DNA from: Pediococcus cellicola
GTDB lineage: Bacteria > Bacillota > Bacilli > Lactobacillales > Lactobacillaceae
NCBI RefSeq assembly: GCF_001438655.1
Contig: NZ_JQBR01000005.1
Coordinates: 1-64,000, forward strand
Length of the DNA stretch: 64,000 nt
Reading direction: 5' to 3'
In this document: positions 18,628 to 27,513 of the stretch, piece after piece
Layout: each line of letters opens with the position of its first letter
Position numbering within the stretch: the first letter of the stretch is position 1
The notes under the pieces: generated by a model
What the model saw: only the letters and a program-made list of their open reading frames with translations
What the model was told of the DNA's origin: nothing
The model's database searches: none
Translations under genes and position numbers: made by a program

Positions 18628-19479
18628 ATGAAAAAAAGTGTTTGGTGGGTTTTAGGTATTGTTGTTATTTTGGTTGGCGCCATAGTGGGGGTCCATCAAG
18701 TGAGTCAATCGGCAAAAGCGAAAACAACAACGATTACAGTAGGATCGATGGGTTCTGATTATGATATTTGGAAGCACATTGCTAAGAGTAAAGATGCTAA
18801 AGATGCAGGATTAAAGATAAAGGTTCAGCAGGTCACTGATGGGGTTCAGCTGAATAACGGCACGGCGCAAGGTAACATTGATGTTAATGCGTTTCAATCT
18901 TATTCTTATTACGAAGCGTATAACAAACAACATCCAAAACAGAAATTGGCAGCTTTAGGCACAACTTATTTAGAACCACTGGGGATTTACTCTAAAAAGT
19001 ATAAAAAGGTTTCTGATATTCCAGCAGGAGCAACGATCGCGATTGCTAATAATCCGGCTAATACAGCTCGAGGGCTCCTTTTACTACAGTCAGCTGGGTT
19101 GATTAAGTTGAAAGCTAACTTTAGCGCTCTGGGTAATGTCAGTGATATCAAGAGTAATCCTAAGCAATTGAAGTTCAAAGAGATCGACGATACTACCGGT
19201 CCACGTGTATTAAAAGATGTTGATGCTGTTTTGATTTCTAACACGGTTGCCCTTGAAGGTCATTTACACGTTTTGACGGATTCTATTTTTCATGAGAAAG
19301 TTAATCAAAGTACCCGTGAAAATATCAACATATTGGCCACAGATAAGGCAAACAAAAATAATGCAAAATACAAAAAGTTAGTGAAACTCTATCATCAAAA
19401 AGATATTCAACGATACATTAAATCCAAATATTATGGCACAAAGATTGAAGTTCAAAAACCACTTTCTTACTTAAAATAG
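18628..19479 (+). CDS. metQ: Methionine-binding protein, NlpA family, without lipobox cysteine
   Basis: A 283-residue extracellular substrate-binding protein of the NlpA/MetQ family: TITVGSMGSDYDIWKHIA at the start of the mature domain, then NVNAFQSY-like residues (DVNAFQSYSYYEAYN), NPANTARGLLLLQSAGL and a closing LVKLYHQKDIQRYI. The N-terminal hydrophobic helix (residues 5-24) has no cysteine at all, so there is no lipobox. It is probably held by an uncleaved signal anchor, or cleaved and released, unlike most MetQ proteins. It is third in the Met T-box operon, with 96 bases between it and metI. Confidence 0.9.
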   Translation: MKKSVWWVLGIVVILVGAIVGVHQVSQSAKAKTTTITVGSMGSDYDIWKHIAKSKDAKDAGLKIKVQQVTDGVQLNNGTAQGNIDVNAFQSYSYYEAYNKQHPKQKLAALGTTYLEPLGIYSKKYKKVSDIPAGATIAIANNPANTARGLLLLQSAGLIKLKANFSALGNVSDIKSNPKQLKFKEIDDTTGPRVLKDVDAVLISNTVALEGHLHVLTDSIFHEKVNQSTRENINILATDKANKNNAKYKKLVKLYHQKDIQRYIKSKYYGTKIEVQKPLSYLK

Positions 19480-19569
19480 AAAGACTACCCTTGTACCAAC
19501 TTGAAAAAAAGGGGTTACAGGGTCAAAATGGATAATGAAAATGAATTTATGAAAAGGGGAAATTAAATT

Positions 19570-20043
19570 ATGGCAAAAGTTGAAAGTTTTACATTGGATC
19601 ATACAAAGGTTAAAGCACCTTACGTTCGTTTAATTACAGTTGAAAATGGTGCAAAAGGTGATAAGATTTCGAACTATGATTTGCGATTAGTTCAACCAAA
19701 TCAAAATGCCATTCCAACGGCTGGTTTACACACTATTGAACATTTATTAGCTGGTTTATTGCGTGATCGTTTGGACGGTGTGATTGATTGTTCACCGTTC
19801 GGTTGCCGCACTGGTTTTCATTTAATCACTTGGGGCGAGCATTCTACTGAAGAGGTTGCCAAAGCTTTGAAGAGTTCTTTAGAAGAAATTGCAGATAAGA
19901 TCGAATGGAAAGATGTTCAAGGAACTGACAAGTACAGTTGTGGGAACTATCGTGACCATTCCCTATTCTCAGCTAAAGAGTGGTCAAAGGCCATTCTTGA
20001 AAAGGGCATTAGCAGTGATCCATTTAATCGCCAGGTTGTTTAA
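19570..20043 (+). CDS. luxS: S-ribosylhomocysteine lyase, AI-2 synthesis
   Basis: A 157-residue metalloenzyme that splits S-ribosylhomocysteine into homocysteine and the AI-2 precursor DPD. The metal motif HTIEH lies at residues 57-61 and the third ligand region is SCGNYRDHS. The catalytic Cys lies in [11 protein letters not shown]. Length matches the family. It follows the methionine importer, so the segment joins methionine uptake to recycling through the activated methyl cycle. It has its own ribosome binding site, AAAAGGGG, and ends in a strong terminator. Confidence 0.96.
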   Translation: MAKVESFTLDHTKVKAPYVRLITVENGAKGDKISNYDLRLVQPNQNAIPTAGLHTIEHLLAGLLRDRLDGVIDCSPFGCRTGFHLITWGEHSTEEVAKALKSSLEEIADKIEWKDVQGTDKYSCGNYRDHSLFSAKEWSKAILEKGISSDPFNRQVV

Positions 20044-20061
20044 TTTTTCGAATTGAAATAA

Positions 20062-20107
20062 AAACCACTAGTCATCGGGAAATAATTTCCGTGACTAGTG
20101 GTTTTTT
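20062..20107. terminator. Bidirectional terminator between luxS and the xanthine permease
   Basis: The stem AAACCACTAGTCA with TGACTAGTGGTTT is perfect over 13 bp and is followed by T residues on the plus strand and preceded by A residues, so it can serve both convergent genes. Confidence 0.88.
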
Positions 20108-20118
20108 ATTGCCTAAAT

Positions 20119-21465
20119 TTAGTGAGCTTTTTTAACTTCAGATTTTGTTTCACCATGAAGGCCGTTAAAAAGAAGATTTAAAAGTACGGCTACAATGCTG
20201 GCCACGACAATACCATTCGTAAGCAACATGCGAGCAGCAGCTGGTAAAAATTGAAAGATTTGAGGATAAACAGTGACGCCAAGTCCCATCCCAATTGAAA
20301 GAGAGGTGATTAAGATATTTTTATCTTCTGAGAAATTAACTTGTTGAAGAATCTTGACGCCTTGGGCACCAACAATACCAAACATGACAATCATGGCACC
20401 ACCTAAAACAGGATCTGGAATGATGGTCGCAACCGCGCCAGCTTTAGGAAGAAGGCCTAATAAAATTAGGAAGAAAGCAGAATAGTAAATTGGTTTTCGC
20501 GTTTTGACACCTGATAGCTGTAAAACACCGACATTTTCTGAAAAAGTGGAATAGGGGAACGTATTGAACAAACCACCTAACATAGCAGCGATACCTTCGG
20601 CGCGATAGCCACGTTTTAAGTCGTCTTCTTCGATTTTTTTGCCGGTTAGATCACCCAAAGCGAAGAAAACACCGGTAGATTCGATCATGGTGGTTAAAGA
20701 AACCATAATCATTGTAACGATTGCGGAACCATGAAATGTGGGGGTACCGAAGTAGAAGGGCTGTGGTAAATGAAACCAACTGGCTTGCGCGACAGGACTT
20801 AAGGAAACCATGCCCATGGCTCCAGCAATCAAGGTACCTGCCAAAATACCGATTAAAATGGCAATTGAATGTAAAAAGCCTTTGCCCCAAATATTAATGG
20901 CTACAATGATTAAGACGGTTGCGAACCCGATGATAAGGTTTCGTGGATCTCCAAAGGACTTAGAGGTGACGGTACCACCGCCGAGATTTTGAAAAGCGAC
21001 AGGAATTAACGTGAACCCAATAATAGTAATAAGAGAGCCTGTCACAACTGGTGGAAAGAGGTTTTTAATTTTTGAAAAAAGACCACTAATTAGGAAAACA
21101 AACAATCCGGCGCACATAATGGCGCCATACATAGCGCCAATACCTAAGGTGCCACCAATGTTTTGTAAAGGCTGAACGGCTTGAACGGCACAGCCTAACA
21201 CAACGGGGAGGCCAATTCCGGTTAAAGCGGTACGCTTCAGTTGTAGGAGCGTTGCGATCCCACACATGAAGATATCGATTGAGACGAGATAGGTCATTTG
21301 AGCAGCAGTAAAATGTAAATATCCACCAATGAGTAAGGGAACGAGCACGTCTCCAGAATACATAGCTAGAAGATGTTGCAATCCTAGTAATGCGGCCTTA
21401 GGTTGTGAAATGGTTTTGACAGATTGGATAGATGTAGGTGTGGTTTCAGCTTCAATAGACTTCAA
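20119..21465 (-). CDS. pbuX: Xanthine permease (NCS2 family)
   Basis: A 448-residue nucleobase:cation symporter with about fourteen helices. QHLLAMYSGDVLVPLLIGG near the N-terminus and the NCS2 signature region GCAVQAVQPLQNIGG are visible, as is the substrate-site stretch PYSTFSENVGVLQLSGVKTR. The PbuX-type QHLLAMY start and control by a guanine-class riboswitch favour xanthine over uracil as substrate. The transport step supplies purine salvage. No xpt gene is adjacent. Confidence 0.9.
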   Translation of the reverse strand: MKSIEAETTPTSIQSVKTISQPKAALLGLQHLLAMYSGDVLVPLLIGGYLHFTAAQMTYLVSIDIFMCGIATLLQLKRTALTGIGLPVVLGCAVQAVQPLQNIGGTLGIGAMYGAIMCAGLFVFLISGLFSKIKNLFPPVVTGSLITIIGFTLIPVAFQNLGGGTVTSKSFGDPRNLIIGFATVLIIVAINIWGKGFLHSIAILIGILAGTLIAGAMGMVSLSPVAQASWFHLPQPFYFGTPTFHGSAIVTMIMVSLTTMIESTGVFFALGDLTGKKIEEDDLKRGYRAEGIAAMLGGLFNTFPYSTFSENVGVLQLSGVKTRKPIYYSAFFLILLGLLPKAGAVATIIPDPVLGGAMIVMFGIVGAQGVKILQQVNFSEDKNILITSLSIGMGLGVTVYPQIFQFLPAAARMLLTNGIVVASIVAVLLNLLFNGLHGETKSEVKKAH

Positions 21466-21515
21466 ATTAGTGCTCCCTTTCTGCTACTTAGCTGTATAAA
21501 TGAAAATATGGAACT

Positions 21516-21549
21516 AAAAACAGGTCACAACGTGATTGTTGTGGCCTGC
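21516..21549 (-). terminator. Riboswitch-controlled terminator of pbuX
   Basis: On the minus strand CAGGCCACAAC and GTTGTGACCTG form a near-perfect hairpin followed by TTTTT, between the aptamer and the start codon. It is the expected expression platform. Confidence 0.8.
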
Positions 21550-21599
21550 ATAAGTCTGTCGTCTACTGTTTAGGAAAAACCAAATAAAGAGTTTATCAA

Positions 21600-21682
21600 A
21601 AACACTATTCGCCTATAGTCCAACATTTAAGGTGTCGGGTAGAAACTTATCAACCATATTATGACATTATACAGGTAAGTGC
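21600..21682 (-). promoter_or_regulatory. Guanine-class purine riboswitch
   Basis: Read on the minus strand the aptamer shows ATATGG in loop 2, the J2/3 stretch AAGTTTCTACC, P3 arms CCGACA and TGTTGG around CCTTAAA, and J3/1 GGACTATAGG. The cytosine in ACTAT is the base that pairs with the ligand, so the class is guanine/hypoxanthine-sensing rather than adenine-sensing. High purine would favour the terminator at 21516-21549 and shut off pbuX. Confidence 0.92.
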
Positions 21683-21851
21683 TATTAAATTGTGTGTCGT
21701 TAGTTTAGCACAAGGAAAAAAGATTAACAACTAGAAAAACTACATCTTGGTGATATTTAACTTAAATGAAGTTAAATCGCAATTCAAAAAAGCACTGAAT
21801 TGGCCAGACTGGCAGCTAAAAATTGAGATGATAGCTATTTTTATCATTCAG

Positions 21852-23150
21852 CTAGCTTAACTGTTGAAGAGCTTGACGAATAATTTGAATACCTGCCATT
21901 AATTCGGTTTTTGTGATGACTAGCGGTGGTTGAAATCTAAGAATATGGTCCATGGTTGAGATGATAATAAGACCGTGTTCGAAGCAGTATTCACTTAATT
22001 GTGTTACAAATTCAGCTTGGTTAGGAGCAAATTCAATGCCGCCATTGAGGCCAATCATACGAACCTGCTTAATGATTGGGAATTCTTGTTGTAGTTTTAG
22101 AAATTGAATTTTCGCAAACGCACCAAGTTCGCGTGAGCGTTCAACCAAATGCAAATTTTGAATCTCATCTAGTGTGGCTAAACTTGCTGCACAGCAAATT
22201 GGATTGGCAGCTGTCGTAGTGGCATTAGCAGGTGAGGCAAGGGCGTCCATAATAGCGGCTTTGCCAATAACTGCTGAAAGTGGCATACCAGAGGCAAGTG
22301 ATTTACCTACTGCCATGAGATCCGGCTCAAGATTAAAATGATCAATTGACCACATTTTACCGCTGCGACCAAATCCTTGGTTAATTTCATCCGTACAAAA
22401 GAGAATACCATTTTCATGGCAAAGCTGGTAAAGCCCGTGCATATATGCTTGGGGTGGCATAATGATGCCCGCATCTCCTTGAATAGGTTCGATTAAAATG
22501 GCGGCTACTTGGTCAGCCGGTATGTCATGTTTAAACAAATCCTGAAGTTCATTTAAGTAACGATTCGAAAAGTGGGTTAAGGACTCACCAGAAATTATTT
22601 TTTGTGGATCTGGAAATGGCAGATGGTAAATATCAGGGACTAGTGGCCCAATGCCACGATGCATGTTGGGATCAATCGCCGATAAGCTGGCAGCTCCTAA
22701 AGTTGTACCATGCCATGAGTTTTGGAAAGTTATAACGATAGGCCGTTTAGTATAGCTACGTGCAAATTTTATGATTCCTTCGGCGGCCTCGGAGCCAGAA
22801 GTACTAAAAGAGACCTTTTTGGCTGAACGACCTGGCGCAAGTAAAGCCAAGCGCTTAGCCAATTGGATGGCTGGTTCATGATAAAAATAGCCTGAAATAT
22901 AATGAACAAGTTTGGCAGCTTGGTCTTGAATAGCTTGAACGACGTGCGCATTGCCATGTCCCACATTAACTGCCGAGGCGCTGGCTAGAAAATCTATGTA
23001 GCGATTCTGGTCCACATCCCAAACGGTGGCATTTTTAGCATGATCGACCACTAAGTCGAATTTAGTTACGCGTCCGGCTGCAGCCACATATTCGTGATCA
23101 AGCGCAATCAAATGGCGACGAACCTGTGTTTTCTTATCAGTCACCAACAT
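21852..23150 (-). CDS. Class III PLP aminotransferase, isoleucine 2-epimerase type
   Basis: A protein of about 432 residues of the class III aminotransferase fold. LLASASAVNVGH-like residues (FLASASAVNVGHGNAHVV) sit near the N-terminus, then the phosphate-binding STSGSEAAEG, the Asp that holds the PLP ring in ILFCTDEINQGFGRSGK, and the Schiff-base lysine in MAVGKSLASGMPL. The closest protein I know is the Lactobacillus buchneri isoleucine 2-epimerase, which racemises branched-chain amino acids; 4-aminobutyrate aminotransferase is the alternative. Start choice is open: AGGAAG sits 2 bases before the ATG at 23150 and 8 before a GTG at 23144. An extended -10 (TGCTATAAT) lies upstream. Confidence 0.85.
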   Translation of the reverse strand: MLVTDKKTQVRRHLIALDHEYVAAAGRVTKFDLVVDHAKNATVWDVDQNRYIDFLASASAVNVGHGNAHVVQAIQDQAAKLVHYISGYFYHEPAIQLAKRLALLAPGRSAKKVSFSTSGSEAAEGIIKFARSYTKRPIVITFQNSWHGTTLGAASLSAIDPNMHRGIGPLVPDIYHLPFPDPQKIISGESLTHFSNRYLNELQDLFKHDIPADQVAAILIEPIQGDAGIIMPPQAYMHGLYQLCHENGILFCTDEINQGFGRSGKMWSIDHFNLEPDLMAVGKSLASGMPLSAVIGKAAIMDALASPANATTTAANPICCAASLATLDEIQNLHLVERSRELGAFAKIQFLKLQQEFPIIKQVRMIGLNGGIEFAPNQAEFVTQLSEYCFEHGLIIISTMDHILRFQPPLVITKTELMAGIQIIRQALQQLS

Positions 23151-23250
23151 CACTTCCTATTGTTATTAAGTTGCATTGATTATAGCACAGCAATTTTCCA
23201 ACGTTCGTTTTATAATGGAAATATCAATTATGAACGGGGAGTATAGACTT

Positions 23251-23856
23251 ATGAAACGAGTTTTAGTCATGGGCGTGAACAGTCCCATTGGAAGAGCTTT
23301 TTGGAAATTGTGCCAACAAAAATTAGATTCACAATACCAGTTTACCTTCATTGAGACAAAAGAAGCTGTACCGGAAGGCTTTGAAAAAGTCCAACCTATA
23401 AATTTAACGGATGCAGAAAGCCTAGCGCCAATAATTTCCGAGAATGATGTCTTGGTTATTAATGTGGCAGGCTGGGATGTGGATTACATTTTAGATGCGG
23501 TCATGGATGCCATTGAGGGTCATGGCATTCGTTTAGAAAAAATTGTGTTTTGTTCGGTGGCTGGTGTAAATAATGAGTTTCCTAGCGAAAAGATTACAGC
23601 GGTATCGCATGATTTTGGTGAATTCATTAAGCAGCAACAATACGCCGGAAAGTTAGTGGATGAATCAGAAATTCCCTACACTATTTTGCGACCAAGTGTT
23701 ATCGATCAAAATACGACGACCAATTACCAATTATTTGACGAAGGACAGTCCATGCAGCAGGCAAAAGCAATCCGTCCGGTAGCAGTCGCGCAAGTGATCT
23801 ACCAAGCCCTTAGTGAAAAACAATTTAAAAATCAATCTATTGGTATTGGGGGGTAA
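23251..23856 (+). CDS. NAD(P)-binding Rossmann-fold protein (NmrA/SDR-like)
   Basis: A 201-residue atypical short-chain dehydrogenase. The N-terminal strand and dinucleotide loop read RVLVMGVNSPIGRAFW, a variant of GxxGxxG. IVFCSVAGVNNEF in the middle and YTILRPSVI near the C-terminus match the NmrA-like group, which often lacks the catalytic Tyr-Lys pair. Substrate is unknown. I start at 23251 after GGGGAG; the in-frame ATG at 23176 has no ribosome binding site. It is upstream of rexB but with its own promoter region. Confidence 0.75.
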   Translation: MKRVLVMGVNSPIGRAFWKLCQQKLDSQYQFTFIETKEAVPEGFEKVQPINLTDAESLAPIISENDVLVINVAGWDVDYILDAVMDAIEGHGIRLEKIVFCSVAGVNNEFPSEKITAVSHDFGEFIKQQQYAGKLVDESEIPYTILRPSVIDQNTTTNYQLFDEGQSMQQAKAIRPVAVAQVIYQALSEKQFKNQSIGIGG

Positions 23857-23925
23857 AAAATTGAAAATTCAGGTATAATAAAACAAAGCGAACGTGTGTG
23901 CGTATCTTTTCCACAGGAGGTAGTT

Positions 23926-26900
23926 ATGGCGCTAAAATTTGTTTTAGGTAAAGCAAGTCGTGATGAACGACAAACAATGATCGATGAAGTGGATAAAACT
24001 TTGCAAGATGAAAAAATTTCGCAAGTCTATTATCTTGTACCTAATCATATTAAGTTTCAATCAGAGTTGACGGTTTTAAATGCGCTTCGTAAACAACATC
24101 GGCAAAACGAGACTACTTATGCGCAGAGTGCGTTGCAAGTATTTTCATTTTCTCGTTTAGCCTGGTATTTTATGAAAAACGAACCGGTTTATCAAATTCC
24201 GCGCCTTTCAAAAGCAGGCGTTGGGATGCTGATTGATCGGATTATTTTAGAGCATCAAGAGGAACTAACTGTTTTCAATGGTGAACAGACGCAACCTGGG
24301 TTTATTCAACAATTAGCTAGTCAATTTAATGAGTTACAAAAGGGTCAAATTACGGCTGAAGATTTTGAAACAATGGCTCAGGAGATCCGCACGGATGAAA
24401 ATGCTACGGTTGATTTAACCGCCAAAATGCATGATTTAGCCATTATTTACACTGCTTTTGAAGAAGAAATGTTAGGGAATTACGTTGACAACAATACGTT
24501 GATGCGAGCACTCTGCGAATATCTTGATAGTCAAGACTTGAGTCAAACGGCCTTCTTTTTGGACGGTTTTTCGTCTTTTACGGCACAGGAAATGAAGTTG
24601 GTCCAGGTACTTATTCAACACGCTCATGCGGTCACAATGAGTTTGACAATTGATCGACCATACTATGATGCGTTGCCGGAACCCGAGAATATTTTTTATG
24701 AATCCGGGAAGACGTATTATTTGTTATATCAATTTGCAAAACAACATCACGTTCCAATTCAAACGGATCGCTTTGCAAAGCAGATGCGGGTGACCGATGA
24801 TCTTGTTAAATTGGAAGATTTTTGGATTAAGTCATCTAATATGGTGCCGACCCAACCGGAGGCATTACTTGATAATAACAGTATTCAAGTGATCCAGACA
24901 GATAGTCGACGTACTGAAATGGAACAGGTGGCCCGCAAAATTAGGCAGTTGGTTGCAGATGATCGCACAATTCACTATCACGACTTTTTAATTTTAACGC
25001 GTCATTTGGATAGTTATGAGACTGTCCTTGATCCCGTTTTAAATGAATATGAGATTCCTCATTTTAATGATTTACAAATTTCAATGAAAGATCACCCGTT
25101 TGTGGCTTTAATTGAAGCACTGTTTGATGTCAAAGCTCATTATTATCGGTATCAGGATATGATGAAATTACTAAAAACAGAATTATTAATTCCTAAAATT
25201 GATAATCAGCCTATGTCAATTCAGGCATTCCGACAAGCTTTGAATTTAACAGAAAATCTCATTTTGAAAAATGGGTACGAAGGTGGAAAATGGCTTCAAA
25301 AACAAGATTGGCAGTATTTACGTTTTAACACGAGCGATTTTGGCATGCAAACGGACCGAGACTTGGCGATCACAGAGCAGATTAATATCATTCGCAATTA
25401 TATTCGCAAAATTTTACCACCATTTTTTAAAGCTTTAGACCAAGCAACAACCGGTAAGGAAGCCGTTACTGTTTTGTATCAATTTCTGATTAATCAAGGC
25501 GTTGATGACCGCTTAAAAAATTGGCGAGATGAGGCAGTAAATGCTGGTGATTTAGCTAAGGGCGCGCAACCTGAACAAACCTGGCAAACTTTTTGTGACA
25601 TGTTAGACGAATATGTGGCCATTTTGGGTAATCGAGAATTTACGATTGCTAATTTCACCTCACTATTAGATGCCGGATTTGAAGGTGCCACTTATTCCTT
25701 GATTCCTTCAACGCTAGATCAAGTATTAGTCTCAGAAACTGGGATGGCACAGATGAACGATCGCAAGTACACGTTTATCATAGGAGCAAATGACACGGTC
25801 ATGCCAGAACGGTTTATTGATCAAGGAATTTTAACAGACGATGATTGTGCCACGTTACAACCAGTCCTAAATGATGAACAATTCTTTTCAAATGATAACA
25901 GTGCCCAAGCACGATTTGAACGATATTTAAATTATGTGGCTTTTTTGTCCGGTTGTCAGGAAATTCATTTCTCATACGCTATGAATGACAGTAACGGGAG
26001 TGAACTGCAATTATCTCCTTACGTTCAAGAAATTCAGACGCATTTCAATATTGAAATGCCGACATACTTTGATCGCCCACAAGTTACTAAAGAGGATACA
26101 CGAGAATTTTTGGGATCCAAACGAAGTACTTTGAGTCATTTGTTACAGGTGAGTCGTGACAGCAAAAGTATTCAAAAGATGGTGACACCTGAGTGGCGTT
26201 ATATTTATCGAGTTTTAAATCAAGACGCCCAGCTCGGGCCATTGACTAAACGGGTTTTTGCCAGTTTAAATTACCAAAATGTGCCTGTGAAGTTACATCC
26301 TGAAATTGTGGGTGAACTTTATGGAAATACGATCAATACTTCAATTTCAAAGCTTGAGGAATTTTATCAAAATGAATACGCCTATTTCTTGAAGTATGGC
26401 TTGAAATTACAAGAACGAGATGTTTTTGAGTTGTCGCCAGCTAGTACCGGTGAATACTTTCATATGGCATTGGATCACTTTGTGAAGTTAGTGACGCAAG
26501 AGCATCTGGATATTGGTAAGCTGTCGGAATCGGAAATGGACAACCTTTTGACTGAGGTCGTCAAGCAGGTAAAGGAACAGCCGCAATTTGAAATTTTAAG
26601 TAGTTCAAATCGTATGCACTATATTAATAATCAGCTTAATCAAACCCTGAAGCAAATGCTCAAAATTTTCTTATTACAAAGTGCTAGCTCCAAAATGCGG
26701 CCGATTAAAACAGAAGTCCTCTTTGGCCAAGTGGGCTCGGAAGTGGGATTAAAGTCCTTAGATTTCAACGTCTCTGATCACCATAAAGTTCGGGTACGAG
26801 GAAAGATCGATCGTATTGATGAACTTAATTTAACTTCAGAAGATGGTGGTGCGCGCAAGTATTTCGGAATTGTAGATTACAAGTCTAGTGTGCACGATTT

Positions 26901-27513
26901 TAATTTCCGGGATGTTTACTACGGCTTGGCCATGCAAATGTTGACATACATTGATGCTTTGAAACAAAATATTTCATTGATTGATCAAAGTGCTGTATCA
27001 CCGCTTCTGTCAGGAGCATTATACATGCACTTACAAAATCCGACGGTGAATGTGAATAAATTGGGCACTATGGCACCGGATGCGATTCAAAAAGAGTTAT
27101 TAAAACAAACGAAGTACAAAGGTATTTTACTAAGTGACCCTGAGTTGTTAGATAATTTAGACGTTCAGTTAGATTCGGGTGCTTCCTTGGTTTATCCCTT
27201 TAAAAAGACCAAGAGTGGCAAGTACACTTCTTATGATAATCGTATTGTGACGCAAACAGATTTGGAACGCTTGATTAAGCATGCAGAGCGCAAAATTGTG
27301 GAAGCTAGTCGCCGTATTTTTGCGGGTGAAGTGGCATTGAATCCAGCACGCTGGCCAGATACACATACGGCTTTACAATATTCTCCTTACAAAGAAATTA
27401 TGCAGTTTGATGAAATGTTACCTGAGAATAATTATCATAAATTAGCTAATTTAAGTGCGAAAGAAGTACTCGAAATTTTAAAGGAAGAAGATGACAAGCA
27501 TGAGCAAAACTAG
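23926..27513 (+). CDS. rexB: ATP-dependent nuclease/helicase subunit B (RexB, AddB-like)
   Basis: A 1195-residue subunit of the RexAB (AddAB-type) complex that processes double-strand breaks and recognises Chi. The N-terminal part begins LKFVLGKASRDERQTM and lacks a convincing Walker A, as expected for AddB. The C-terminal nuclease domain contains RVRGKIDRID, GIVDYKSS and the AMQMLTYID motif. The four cysteines that hold an iron-sulphur cluster in Bacillus AddB are absent: the first position reads FYQNEYAYFLKYG and the C-terminal three read LQYSPYKEIMQFD. The start at 23926 follows AGGAGG. It overlaps rexA by 23 bases. Confidence 0.93.
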   Translation: MALKFVLGKASRDERQTMIDEVDKTLQDEKISQVYYLVPNHIKFQSELTVLNALRKQHRQNETTYAQSALQVFSFSRLAWYFMKNEPVYQIPRLSKAGVGMLIDRIILEHQEELTVFNGEQTQPGFIQQLASQFNELQKGQITAEDFETMAQEIRTDENATVDLTAKMHDLAIIYTAFEEEMLGNYVDNNTLMRALCEYLDSQDLSQTAFFLDGFSSFTAQEMKLVQVLIQHAHAVTMSLTIDRPYYDALPEPENIFYESGKTYYLLYQFAKQHHVPIQTDRFAKQMRVTDDLVKLEDFWIKSSNMVPTQPEALLDNNSIQVIQTDSRRTEMEQVARKIRQLVADDRTIHYHDFLILTRHLDSYETVLDPVLNEYEIPHFNDLQISMKDHPFVALIEALFDVKAHYYRYQDMMKLLKTELLIPKIDNQPMSIQAFRQALNLTENLILKNGYEGGKWLQKQDWQYLRFNTSDFGMQTDRDLAITEQINIIRNYIRKILPPFFKALDQATTGKEAVTVLYQFLINQGVDDRLKNWRDEAVNAGDLAKGAQPEQTWQTFCDMLDEYVAILGNREFTIANFTSLLDAGFEGATYSLIPSTLDQVLVSETGMAQMNDRKYTFIIGANDTVMPERFIDQGILTDDDCATLQPVLNDEQFFSNDNSAQARFERYLNYVAFLSGCQEIHFSYAMNDSNGSELQLSPYVQEIQTHFNIEMPTYFDRPQVTKEDTREFLGSKRSTLSHLLQVSRDSKSIQKMVTPEWRYIYRVLNQDAQLGPLTKRVFASLNYQNVPVKLHPEIVGELYGNTINTSISKLEEFYQNEYAYFLKYGLKLQERDVFELSPASTGEYFHMALDHFVKLVTQEHLDIGKLSESEMDNLLTEVVKQVKEQPQFEILSSSNRMHYINNQLNQTLKQMLKIFLLQSASSKMRPIKTEVLFGQVGSEVGLKSLDFNVSDHHKVRVRGKIDRIDELNLTSEDGGARKYFGIVDYKSSVHDFNFRDVYYGLAMQMLTYIDALKQNISLIDQSAVSPLLSGALYMHLQNPTVNVNKLGTMAPDAIQKELLKQTKYKGILLSDPELLDNLDVQLDSGASLVYPFKKTKSGKYTSYDNRIVTQTDLERLIKHAERKIVEASRRIFAGEVALNPARWPDTHTALQYSPYKEIMQFDEMLPENNYHKLANLSAKEVLEILKEEDDKHEQN

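Noticed and set aside
21786-21845. Terminator of the class III aminotransferase gene
   Set aside because: Two weak hairpins are visible on the minus strand, but neither stem is long enough with a clean T run to call with confidence.
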